From positions 1-64,000 of the forward strand of contig NZ_RAHW01000009.1 in assembly GCF_004117875.1 (NCBI RefSeq): 64,000 nucleotides of DNA. Direction: 5' to 3'. The stretch comes from Geomonas oryzae (GTDB lineage: Bacteria; Desulfobacterota; Desulfuromonadia; Geobacterales; Geobacteraceae). Positions 8,869 to 17,099 of the stretch are shown here, in pieces. The notes below the pieces were generated by a model, which had not been told where the DNA came from, made no database searches, and saw only the letters and a program-made list of their open reading frames with translations. Made by a program: the position numbers and the translations under genes. The number at the start of each line of letters is the position of its first letter. Position 1 is the stretch's first letter.

Positions 8869-11403
8869 TCAGTCCTCCTCCTTGAGCGCAAGCGCGGGTG
8901 AGGTGCGGGCGATCCTCAGCGAAGGGTAGATGCCGGCGATAAGGGCGGCGCTCAGGGAAAGAAGGAGCGCTTCCGCGAGCTGGCGCGGCGTCACGGCGAC
9001 CTGCATGGTCCATCCGAAGGAGCGCAGGTTGATCACGTAGATGAGCACCAGCGCCTCGATGATGCCAAGCGGCAAGGACAGAACGCCTGCGATGGCGCCG
9101 ATGATGGCCGTTTCGCCGCAAACCACCCCCCAGACCTGCCCCGGAGTGAGCCCCACCGCACGCATCACGGCAAGCTCCCGTGCCCTTTCCACCTGCATCG
9201 CCATGAGGGCCGATAGTATCCCGACGAAGGCGACCAGCATGGTGAGCATGCGCAAAACGCCCGTTATGGCAAAGGTACGGTCGAAAATCTCCACGGTCGC
9301 CCGGCGCAGTTCGCCGTTCGAGATCACGGTCACTTCCTCACCCCGCACCTGTTCAAGAACCATGGCCCGCAGTTGATCCGGGTGCATCCCGTCGCGGGCG
9401 GTAAAGGACATGCCGTCCACGCTTTCGTCCTTGAAGTTGTCCACGTAGGCGCGTCGACTCATGATGACGATGCCCGCATCGCTTCCGTAGTCGTAGATGA
9501 TGCCGGCGATCGGAAAGCGCTTCGGACCGCGGGCGGTGCGAAGGGTGACGCCGTCTCCGGGTCCCACTTTATGACGGTAGCTGTAAGGCTCGGATACGAG
9601 AACCGCCTCTCCGCGACTGTAGCGCCCCCATATCTGCGCGGGATCTCCCTTTTTGAACGGATAACGCGCGAAGGTATGTTCAGGCACCTCGACGGAGAAT
9701 ACCTCGGTACCACCTTGCGCACCTTCGATCAGTACGCGCCGCGAAAGGGTCACCTGGGCCTTGTCCCTCATCGACAAGAGGCGGCGCACCAGGGCGGGGT
9801 CGAGCGGTGGGCGGTAGCGTCCGCCGCCGCGGTCGGCCGAGGTGAGGTAGATATCGGCCTGCAGCCAATCGTGCAGCCAGTTTTGCACCGTGAGACGGAA
9901 GCCTCCCACCATGATGCCGACGCCGATTCCGGCCGCGACCGCCACGACGAGCGCCGCCGTCGCGACCCCGGTACGGGAAAGTGAAGCCGCCACGCCGCGT
10001 GCAGCCATCTTGCCGATGGAGCCGAGAAAGGGGGTGACCACGGGGAGAAGCAGCGAGGTGATGAGCAGTACGGCTGCGGGAACGAGCAGCGTGTACCCGA
10101 TGATGAGGATGAAGAGCCCGACGAAGCCGCCGACGATCCCCCCGCGCTCGAAAAGCAGAAGAGCGCCGCCGCAAAGGAGCAAAAAGGTACCGAAGGCGGC
10201 CGCACGCGGCACCCTTTTTCTTTGACGCGACTCGACCACGGAACGGGAAAGCACGGCACGCGGCGGTGCGGAAGTCGCCTCCAGCGCTGCCGGGATCGCC
10301 GCTGCGAGGGTGGCTACCACGCCGAGCAGGGCGCCCTTGACGAGCGTAGCGGGCAGAAGCGGCGCACCGCGCACCTCGGTGACGAAATAGAGGTCGTTGA
10401 TAGTCCTGGTGACCAGCCTGGTCAGCTCCGAGCCGAGCAGGAACCCCGCGAAGAGGCCGACCAGGGTACCGGCTGCGCCGATGACGAGAGCCTCTACGCA
10501 GATCATGGTGAAGACCTCGGCGCGGCTCACGCCCAGGGCGCGCAGCATGCCGATAAGGCGCCGCCTGCGGATCACCGAGAAGGTCATGGTGTTGTAGATC
10601 AGGAACATCCCGACGACGAGGGCGAGGAGGCTCATCGCGGTCAGGTTGAGCCTGAAGGAGCGCGTCAGCCGGTCCAGGGCACCGGCCTTCGCACCGGCTG
10701 GGACGATGCCCGCCCCGGCCGGGAGCAGGGAACGCACTTGACGGAGCATCGCCTCTCCCCCCTCCCCTTCCGGAACCACCAGGTCGATGCGGGAGAGGCG
10801 CCCTATCTGTCCCGACAGTTCCTGGGCGGTAGCGATGTCGCAGACGAGCACCGAGGCGAGCGCGGCGCGGCTCACCCGGTCGGGAGGCTCGAGGAACCCG
10901 GCGAGGTGGAGTTCGCGCCTGACCCCGGCCACCGCGGCAGGGAAACTGGCCCCGCGCGTCAAACGGCGCTCGGAGGCAGTCTCGCGCAGCATGAGCACCG
11001 CACCGGGGTTGGTCATCAGGTCGGTGAGGACGCCCTTGTCGGTGAAGCGTGAGGAGAAGGAGCGGATGGGCGGCTCGGAGAAGGGATCGATACCGATCAG
11101 TTGGAAGGTGACGCCTGAGATCTGCAGGTGGCCGGTCACGACGGGAGCCGCACCGCGCAAATGAAGCTCGACGCGGAGGCGACGGTAGAGCTCTTCGGGA
11201 AGCCCGGTCGGGCCGCCCACGATCTGATGCGTCGCGCGCCCGGCGACGGTCTCGGCGGCGATGCGGAAGGCGCGCTGGGCGGACTCGTTGGCGCGGTCCA
11301 CCGCGGTAACTACCGCTACGCCGAGGGCGACCCCTAGCACGGCGAGGACGGCAAGCCAGGGGTGCCGCATCACGTTGCGCATCCCGGCACGCCAAAGGAT
11401 CAT
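8869..11403 (-). CDS. ABC transporter permease, double FtsX (YbbP/MacB-type)
   Basis: 844 residues. A membrane helix near residues 12-32 is followed by an extracytoplasmic MacB-type domain (about 33-250), a first FtsX triple-helix domain (about 260-380), two further hydrophobic segments (about 405-465), a second extracytoplasmic domain and a second FtsX domain (about 715-840). The last helices carry the usual AMQVERARELAVMRAVGLT stretch. FtsX-type permeases of this size act mechanically with a cytoplasmic ATPase on lipids, lipoproteins or envelope enzymes rather than as channels. The start codon overlaps the ATPase stop (ATGA), and the AttH-like gene begins one base after its own stop. Confidence 0.88.
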   Translation of the reverse strand: MILWRAGMRNVMRHPWLAVLAVLGVALGVAVVTAVDRANESAQRAFRIAAETVAGRATHQIVGGPTGLPEELYRRLRVELHLRGAAPVVTGHLQISGVTFQLIGIDPFSEPPIRSFSSRFTDKGVLTDLMTNPGAVLMLRETASERRLTRGASFPAAVAGVRRELHLAGFLEPPDRVSRAALASVLVCDIATAQELSGQIGRLSRIDLVVPEGEGGEAMLRQVRSLLPAGAGIVPAGAKAGALDRLTRSFRLNLTAMSLLALVVGMFLIYNTMTFSVIRRRRLIGMLRALGVSRAEVFTMICVEALVIGAAGTLVGLFAGFLLGSELTRLVTRTINDLYFVTEVRGAPLLPATLVKGALLGVVATLAAAIPAALEATSAPPRAVLSRSVVESRQRKRVPRAAAFGTFLLLCGGALLLFERGGIVGGFVGLFILIIGYTLLVPAAVLLITSLLLPVVTPFLGSIGKMAARGVAASLSRTGVATAALVVAVAAGIGVGIMVGGFRLTVQNWLHDWLQADIYLTSADRGGGRYRPPLDPALVRRLLSMRDKAQVTLSRRVLIEGAQGGTEVFSVEVPEHTFARYPFKKGDPAQIWGRYSRGEAVLVSEPYSYRHKVGPGDGVTLRTARGPKRFPIAGIIYDYGSDAGIVIMSRRAYVDNFKDESVDGMSFTARDGMHPDQLRAMVLEQVRGEEVTVISNGELRRATVEIFDRTFAITGVLRMLTMLVAFVGILSALMAMQVERARELAVMRAVGLTPGQVWGVVCGETAIIGAIAGVLSLPLGIIEALVLIYVINLRSFGWTMQVAVTPRQLAEALLLSLSAALIAGIYPSLRIARTSPALALKEED

Positions 11404-12107
11404 GACCCGGCTCCCGCCTCGGCCTCGACCAGCACTCCGTTTCTGATGGTGAGGACGCGGTCGGCCAGGGTCGCCACCTCGCCGCTGTGCGTCACGAGAA
11501 CGAGCGTGGTCCCCGAAGGCCTGAGCAGACGCTGGAAAAGATCAAGCACCTGGCGCCCAGTCTCCGCGTCCAGGTTTCCCGTGGGTTCATCCGCAAGCAC
11601 GAGTTTCGGTTCGTGCACGAGGGCCCGGGCCACGGCGACGCGCTGCTGCTCTCCGCCGGAGAGACGATCCGGGAAGGCGCCCGCCCGGTCGGCAAGGCCT
11701 ACGGCGCCGAGGAGCTCGCGGGCCCGGGTCTTGTGCAAGTCGGTGAGTTGACCGGAAAGTTCGAGGGGAAGAAGGATGTTCTCGAGTACGGTGAGGGTCG
11801 GGATCAGGTTGTAGAACTGAAAGACGAAGCCGATGTGGTAGCGGCGGAAAAGGGTGCGTTCCCGCTCGCTCATGCGGTTCAGCGCCCTTCCCTCGATCAG
11901 GATTTCACCGCGGTCGGGGAGATCGATGCCGCTTAGCAGGTTTAAAAGGGTCGATTTCCCGGAACCGCTCCGCCCCAGGAGAAAGACCCACTCGCCGGGC
12001 GTGATGGCGAGCTGCGCGTCGCGAAAGACCACGCGCTCGCGGTCCCCCTCGACGAAGCTCTTGCCGATCCCCTGCAGTTCAACAATCGGTTCCGCCATCA
12101 CACTCAT
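11400..12107 (-). CDS. ABC transporter ATP-binding protein (LolD/MacB type)
   Basis: 235 residues. Walker A is GRSGSGKST, the Q-loop region reads GFVFQFYNLIPTLTVLEN, the signature is LSGGEQQRVAVARAL, Walker B is LVLADEPTGNLD and the switch histidine is in LVTHSGE. These features, especially NLIPTLTVLEN and DEPTGNLD, place it in the LolD/MacB/YbbA group that partners FtsX-type permeases, as in the overlapping downstream gene. The reading frame is open far upstream through the preceding gene, so the first ATG with this domain (12107) was chosen; ATG at 12098 is the alternative. Confidence 0.88.
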   Translation of the reverse strand: MSVMAEPIVELQGIGKSFVEGDRERVVFRDAQLAITPGEWVFLLGRSGSGKSTLLNLLSGIDLPDRGEILIEGRALNRMSERERTLFRRYHIGFVFQFYNLIPTLTVLENILLPLELSGQLTDLHKTRARELLGAVGLADRAGAFPDRLSGGEQQRVAVARALVHEPKLVLADEPTGNLDAETGRQVLDLFQRLLRPSGTTLVLVTHSGEVATLADRVLTIRNGVLVEAEAGAGS

Positions 12108-12145
12108 CCCCGGGGCCGCGTTAAAGCATGCCGGCCCGCTCCCGC

Positions 12146-13063
12146 TCAGTTCCCCTCTTTGGACTGGAGGGCCTCCTGCTGTGCCCGCTCCAGACGCTTG
12201 TTGCTGAGGTAAGCCGGTTTGTCGATCTCCTTCAGCTGACGGGGGTATTTGGCGGTCAGGTCGTACCAGCGGCTGAGGCGCTGCTCGAAGCGCTCCTTCT
12301 CGGGATACTTCAAGGTTTCCAGGTAGGTCTGCAGCGCGAGGTAGTAGCGCATGGTGTTTCTTTCCACCGCGCCGCGCACCCCCTCGATGTACTCCTGCTT
12401 CCCGTCCTGCCCCACCATGGTGAAGCCGACCTTGTCGCGCCCGAGAGTCGCGAAGTAGGTCTTGATCGCCATGCGCGCCATGGTTCCGTGACTGTAGGTG
12501 TAGCTGAAATGGAGGAAAGTCCCCTGCCCGTCGAGCGGCACCGCCTGGACCCCGATCCGGTGGTCCTTCGTCCCGAGCGGCCCTTCGTCCCCCACGAGGT
12601 TCAGGTCGAGGTACTGGGGCTGGCTCGCCGCTACCTTGAAGGCAAGCTTCAGCGGGTAGGCGTCGGAGGGGGGCTGGAAGTACTTGCGCCCGCTGTAGAG
12701 GGTCAGCTGGGCATTCTGCTTCACCTTGCGGTAGATGCACGCCTTGATGTTGATATGCAGCGGAGTGATCTCGCACCAAGCGGCCGGGGACTGCAACGCG
12801 TCGCGCACCATCTCGAAGGGGAAATGGAAGACGCCGTACATGTCCACCCGAACCGAATCATGCCCCTCCTTCGACTCGAGGAAGATGGGTGCGCCGAACT
12901 GGTTCTTGTCCAGCTTCGCCTTGATCTCGCCGTACTTGGCGAGGAGCGCGTGCTCCCCTGCTTGTTCCGTGTCCGCAGCCCAGACTGTCCCGTACAGGAG
13001 AACGACGACGAACAAGACGACTGCGACGAAGCAAACACGTTGAAAACGTCCGCCCCTACCCAT
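12146..13063 (-). CDS. exported protein of unknown function, possible START-like fold
   Basis: 305 residues with a signal peptide (VCFVAVVLFVVVLLYGTVWA, about 8-27). The mature part includes GVFHFPFEMVRDALQSPAAW and later strands and helices that resemble lipid-binding START/SRPBCC proteins, though I cannot assign a family. AAGGAGG lies before the ATG at 13063, preferred over 13105. It lies between an AI-2E-family membrane protein and an ABC ATPase on the same strand with gaps of about 40 bases, so it may be a periplasmic lipid- or substrate-binding partner of that transporter; this is inference from position. Confidence 0.65.
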   Translation of the reverse strand: MGRGGRFQRVCFVAVVLFVVVLLYGTVWAADTEQAGEHALLAKYGEIKAKLDKNQFGAPIFLESKEGHDSVRVDMYGVFHFPFEMVRDALQSPAAWCEITPLHINIKACIYRKVKQNAQLTLYSGRKYFQPPSDAYPLKLAFKVAASQPQYLDLNLVGDEGPLGTKDHRIGVQAVPLDGQGTFLHFSYTYSHGTMARMAIKTYFATLGRDKVGFTMVGQDGKQEYIEGVRGAVERNTMRYYLALQTYLETLKYPEKERFEQRLSRWYDLTAKYPRQLKEIDKPAYLSNKRLERAQQEALQSKEGN

Positions 13064-13101
13064 GTGCCGCCCTCCTTTGCCGCTCTCAGCCGCACCCCGC
13101 A

Positions 13102-14166
13102 TCACGGTATCCCACCCTGGTCAGCCGCCTCCACTTCGGAAACCGCGTCATCCCACATGGAGAAAAGAACGGCGAAGATCACCGGGCCGACGATCAGCCC
13201 CAAAATACCCATGCTGACCGCCCCGCAGAGAGCACCGAGAACCACGGCGAGCGTGGAGATGTCGCTTGAGGCGCCGATGGCGAGGGGACGAATGGCGTTG
13301 TCGGCAAAACCGACGAAGAGAATGCACCATCCCGCGAGGAGCGCGGCCGCCAGATAGGATCCGCCGAGCGCCAGGAAGGCCGCTACCGGGACCCAGACTA
13401 CACCGGTGCCTACAACGGGTACCAGAGCGGCAATCGCGGTGAGGGTCCCGAAAAAGATCGGTGCGGGGACGCCGGCCGCCCAGTACCCCAATCCTGCAAG
13501 AACCCCTTGCGAGGCGCAGGTAAGTACGGTGCCGACAACGACCGCGGTGGTGATGGAGCGGACTTCGCCGGCGAACTGCTGCGCCTTGCGGGGATCGGGG
13601 GCGAGCCTGCCGATGCAGATGGAAACGACCCGGTCGCCGTCGCGGTAGACGAAGAAGAGGATGAACAGGGCGATGAGCAGGGTACCTAAGAAGCTCATCA
13701 TGTTGCGCGCGAGATCCCCGGCAAGCCCCAGGATGATGCCGGAACTGCTGGAGGCGATCTTGCCGCCGATGGCGGCCATATCGATGCCGAAACGGTCGAC
13801 AAGTGCCATGATCTTCTGGGCGAAGGGGAATTGGCCTATGGCGGTGCTCCCGCTCCTTGCGATGGTGCTGAAAAGCTGCTCCGCCTGCTGGTACCAGTCC
13901 GGGGCGTGGACGGCGGCGGTCACCACGAGTGCGGTTACCGGCAGAACGAAGCAGACCGCGACCGCAAGCACCATGAGTCCCGCGGAGCGCCCTTCGCGTC
14001 CGTTTGAAAGACGCAGCAGCCGATGGTAGTGAGGCATGGTGGCGATGCCGATGATGAGCGCCCAGACGATGGGCTTCAGGACGGGAGCGGCGAGCAGCAC
14101 GAGGAGAACGATGGCGCCTGCCGTGGCCAACGCCGCCAGGATGCTTAGGTAAGTTTTTCTATCCAT
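13102..14166 (-). CDS. AI-2E family transporter (PerM/YdiK-like membrane protein)
   Basis: 354 residues, highly hydrophobic with about seven or eight helices. The arrangement of two N-terminal helices, a polar region with the KIMALVDRFGID stretch, a helix ending FFVYRDGD and a C-terminal block VPVVGTGVVWVPVAA and GLIVGPVIFAVLFSMW is typical of the AI-2E exporter superfamily (TqsA, PerM, YdiK). Members export autoinducer-2 or act as ion/solute carriers; the substrate here cannot be inferred. It is the first gene of the run that ends with the AttH-like gene. Confidence 0.85.
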   Translation of the reverse strand: MDRKTYLSILAALATAGAIVLLVLLAAPVLKPIVWALIIGIATMPHYHRLLRLSNGREGRSAGLMVLAVAVCFVLPVTALVVTAAVHAPDWYQQAEQLFSTIARSGSTAIGQFPFAQKIMALVDRFGIDMAAIGGKIASSSSGIILGLAGDLARNMMSFLGTLLIALFILFFVYRDGDRVVSICIGRLAPDPRKAQQFAGEVRSITTAVVVGTVLTCASQGVLAGLGYWAAGVPAPIFFGTLTAIAALVPVVGTGVVWVPVAAFLALGGSYLAAALLAGWCILFVGFADNAIRPLAIGASSDISTLAVVLGALCGAVSMGILGLIVGPVIFAVLFSMWDDAVSEVEAADQGGIP

Positions 14167-14283
14167 CGGTCTCCCTTTGAAGGTGCAGGTAGTGTCGGGA
14201 CTGCGAGGAAAATCGGGAAACGCCGCGTGGACGTTCGCGCCGCAGGTCGGTGTGCCCGGCTGCGGCGCGTCATCAAACGGGCC

Positions 14284-14568
14284 TCAGCGTGTGGTCTCTA
14301 TTTTGCGCCCCTTCTCGTCGGTCGGTGCCGCCGGACGCTGCACCCCTTCAGGCTGCACCGACTGCTCCGTCTGGAAAGAAGGACGCTCGTTACGCTCGTT
14401 GCCGAGGGCGGGCGCCTCTTCGGTCACTTTCCAGTTTTTCCCCACCGGTACTGCGAGTTCCTTCGGCTGTGCCACCTGGTTTGCGGGTGCCTGCTTTGTT
14501 TCATAAAGGGTGCAGGCGGGAAGTGAGGAAAGAATGAGCGCTAGGGTGATAAGGCGTGCGTGTGTCAT
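14284..14568 (-). CDS. small lipoprotein, hypothetical
   Basis: 94 residues starting MTHARLITLALILSSLPAC, a lipobox with the acylated cysteine at 19. The mature part is short, polar and rich in E, Q, P and R, probably disordered. AGGAGT precedes the ATG at 14568. It lies 117 bases upstream of the AI-2E-family gene on the same strand. No family recognised. Confidence 0.55.
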   Translation of the reverse strand: MTHARLITLALILSSLPACTLYETKQAPANQVAQPKELAVPVGKNWKVTEEAPALGNERNERPSFQTEQSVQPEGVQRPAAPTDEKGRKIETTR

Positions 14569-14837
14569 GACGGGACTCCTAAAAGATGTGCTGCCGTTCA
14601 AGCTGAATCAGGTTGCCTGGAAGCGTTCGGTCTGCTTTCTTTGCATCGTCCTTGTGTCAGTAAGCATAGCAAGGGAGAGAAATAATTAAAAGTTTGTTTT
14701 TGAACGCTTCGACAAATCCAGCGGCAAGAGCGGCAAATCCAGTCGATTCTCACGTCAAAAAGCACACCGAAGTTCAATGAGCGATAAAAGGAACGCTCAA
14801 TTATGGCAAAGAACCGGCCACGGTCAACCTGGTGGGA

Positions 14838-15539
14838 TCACATCGCCCGGAAATCGGTCAGCGGCAGCACCGTCATCCCGGTCAGATCCGGGCGCAACAC
14901 CCCCGCCTCGATCGGCGCGTTCAACTGCGGCTCATCGAAGACGATGCGCGCCTCGGCGCCGGAAGCGTCTCTGATGGTGATGGTTTCGGGAAAGGCGATT
15001 CCCTCCACCGCCTGATACCCTTCGTAGCGCGCCTCGCTTCCCGAAGCGGAAACCTTTTTCTCCAGCATCCCCGTTTGATCGAAATAGTAGGTCGTCCCGG
15101 CGTCGGTCATGGTGTATCGGGGAGGAGCCGGAAGCGGCACGGGAGCAGGAGCCATCACCCATCTGAGGAGCTGTATGCTTTTAAGCGCGCTCGCCTCGGG
15201 AAGTTCCGAGAGGGCTCCCGTATAGGCCAACTGGCGGGAGGGGACCACGCAGGTGAAGCGGTCGTTCCCGCCGAAGGCCTCGAGTATGGTCTGGCCGAAG
15301 GGGGAAAGGATGGCCAAGTGGTAGAGGTCGGGGGCCTGGTAGATGAGATACCCGCGCCCTGCGCTGCTGCGTCCTGCCGAAGAAGCGCTGATGCTGACCG
15401 ATGACTGCAGCGTCTCGACGCTACGCCCCGGGATGAGCCCCGTGATCGGCTTTGGAGCCGTCGCACAGCCGAAAAGCTGCACGGCAAGCAGTGAAAGAAT
15501 GAAGATACGTCCAACGGTGCGGCGGTACACGATGTTCAC
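14838..15539 (-). CDS. outer-membrane lipoprotein, LolB/DUF4292-like
   Basis: 233 residues from a GTG at 15539 preceded by GAGAGG; the frame stays open upstream but only this start places the signal GRIFILSLLAVQLFGC correctly, with the lipobox cysteine near residue 25. The mature protein has the LolB-like pattern of a half-open beta-barrel: GYLIYQAPDLYHLAILSPFGQTILEAFGGN, YYFDQTGMLEKK, and FPETITIRDASGAEARI. In this phylum such proteins are the usual LolB or DUF4292 counterparts that receive lipoproteins at the outer membrane. Assignment to LolB proper is not certain. Confidence 0.6.
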   Translation of the reverse strand: MNIVYRRTVGRIFILSLLAVQLFGCATAPKPITGLIPGRSVETLQSSVSISASSAGRSSAGRGYLIYQAPDLYHLAILSPFGQTILEAFGGNDRFTCVVPSRQLAYTGALSELPEASALKSIQLLRWVMAPAPVPLPAPPRYTMTDAGTTYYFDQTGMLEKKVSASGSEARYEGYQAVEGIAFPETITIRDASGAEARIVFDEPQLNAPIEAGVLRPDLTGMTVLPLTDFRAM

Positions 15540-15640
15540 GATAAACCTCTCCAGTATCCCACGCCCCCCTTTGCAAGGTTCCTCCAGTGTTCCAGAAGAA
15601 ACATGTGCCTGCTCCCACACGAGCACAAAGCTGCCCAAGC

Positions 15641-15746
15641 GCACCCCCCTTTTTACGAAGGGGAAAGTTGCCCAAGCGTCCCCCCCTTTGCGAAGGGGGA
15701 GCCTGCCCCACGTAGCCTTGGCGAAGGGGGGACAGGGGGGATTTGA
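15641..15746. repeat. cluster of dispersed G/C-rich palindromic repeats
   Basis: Three successive degenerate copies of the ccccccctttgcgaaggggg palindrome lie here, the last followed by acaggggggattt. They occupy most of the gap between the MFS gene and the LolB-like gene. The sequence is noncoding on both strands. Confidence 0.65.
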
Positions 15747-15826
15747 TTGTTTGATAGTGCGGCGGTCTCTAAAAACAGTTAAAGCAAAAGTAGCCTTAGT
15801 GGATCAGAACGAAAGGCGCTCCCGCC

Positions 15827-17071
15827 TCACCCAACCTCCGGCGGCTCGGCCTGCGCCATATCCTCCGCCACGAACCGGCCGCAGATGAAGCAGAAAACGC
15901 CCGCCAGCGCCATGACCAGCGGCGTGGTCAAAAGCGCGTTTCTAAGCCCCCAGAGATCGGAGAACCAGCCGAGGATCGACGGGGAGACCGCATCTCCCAG
16001 GGCATGGATGAAGAAGATGTTCACCGCGAAGGCCATGGCGCGCACCGCGGGGTTCGTCACGTTGATGATTACCGTGTTCAGCGGACCGGTGTTCAGAAAG
16101 AGGAAAAACTCGGCGACGAATATGGCCGCCATGCAGGCGGGGACGCCCGGCGCCATTATGGCCCAGGCGGCAAAGGGGGCGCCGATGAAGAACCCCCAGC
16201 CTGAAACAAGCAGGTACCCCTTGCTGCTTTTCTTCTGCCAGCGGTCCCCTAAGACCCCGCCGACCAGGGTGCCGAGAATGCCGGCCACCACGGTCGTCGC
16301 ACCGAACATCAGGTTCGCCTTCTCCACGTTCAGCGCGTGGGTGCGGAACAAGAAGGTAGGGATCCACTGGGCGAGCCCGCCGATGGCGAAGGTCATCGCC
16401 GCCATGGCAAGGGTGTTGGTGACAAAAGAGCGGTTGTGGAAGAGCTGCAGGTAGGCGCCAATCCCTTTTTCGGCTCCCGTAGCATCCGGATCGACCCGGC
16501 GCTCCGGGGCGCGCAGAAACCAAAGCGGCAAGGCGACCAAAAGCCCTGGAAGCCCCACCATGAGAAATGCGTAGTGCCAGCCGAAACGCTGGCCCAGCAC
16601 ACCGCCCATGAGGTATCCGAGGGCGCTCCCCACGGGGATGGCGACGTAGAACCAGGACAGGACGCTGCCGCGTTTCTCCTTCTCGAAAAAGTCGGCGATG
16701 AGCCCGGGGGAGACCGTTCCGAAGCTCGCCTCCCCTACCCCGACGGTGGCGCGTGCCGCGAGGAGCGAACGATACCCGGGGGCGAAACCGGCGAGGATGG
16801 TGGCGAAGCTCCAGATGACGACACCGGTCGAGGCGAGGCGCACCCGGTTCCAGTGGTCGCCGAGCCAGCCGAACAAGGGTGCGAGGCACATGTAGCTCAG
16901 CATGAAGGCGCTGCCGAGAAAACCAAGCTCCGTGTCGGTTATGCCGAAATCGGCCTTTATCAGGGGGAAAACCGCGAAGAGGACCTGCCGGTCGATGTAG
17001 TTGAGCAGATTCACCGCGAGGAGAAGTCCCAGGGCGTAGCGGCGATAGGCAGGGGATATGGACAACTTCAT
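15827..17071 (-). CDS. MFS transporter, Spinster-like
   Basis: 414 residues with 12 predicted helices. The N-terminal NLLNYIDRQVLFAVFP and the loop GDHWNRVRL after helix 2 are MFS hallmarks, and GVGEASFGTVSPGLIADFF is typical of the Spinster/sphingolipid-transporter-like subgroup. In bacteria these carry unidentified organic or lipid substrates. The ATG at 17071 follows GGAGG by seven bases; a TTG at 17074 is the alternative. It lies 28 bases after the acyl-ligase/acyltransferase gene and is probably cotranscribed with it, hinting at a lipid-related substrate. Confidence 0.82.
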   Translation of the reverse strand: MKLSISPAYRRYALGLLLAVNLLNYIDRQVLFAVFPLIKADFGITDTELGFLGSAFMLSYMCLAPLFGWLGDHWNRVRLASTGVVIWSFATILAGFAPGYRSLLAARATVGVGEASFGTVSPGLIADFFEKEKRGSVLSWFYVAIPVGSALGYLMGGVLGQRFGWHYAFLMVGLPGLLVALPLWFLRAPERRVDPDATGAEKGIGAYLQLFHNRSFVTNTLAMAAMTFAIGGLAQWIPTFLFRTHALNVEKANLMFGATTVVAGILGTLVGGVLGDRWQKKSSKGYLLVSGWGFFIGAPFAAWAIMAPGVPACMAAIFVAEFFLFLNTGPLNTVIINVTNPAVRAMAFAVNIFFIHALGDAVSPSILGWFSDLWGLRNALLTTPLVMALAGVFCFICGRFVAEDMAQAEPPEVG

Positions 17072-17099
17072 CAAGAAAAACCTCCGTCACATCATTGCA

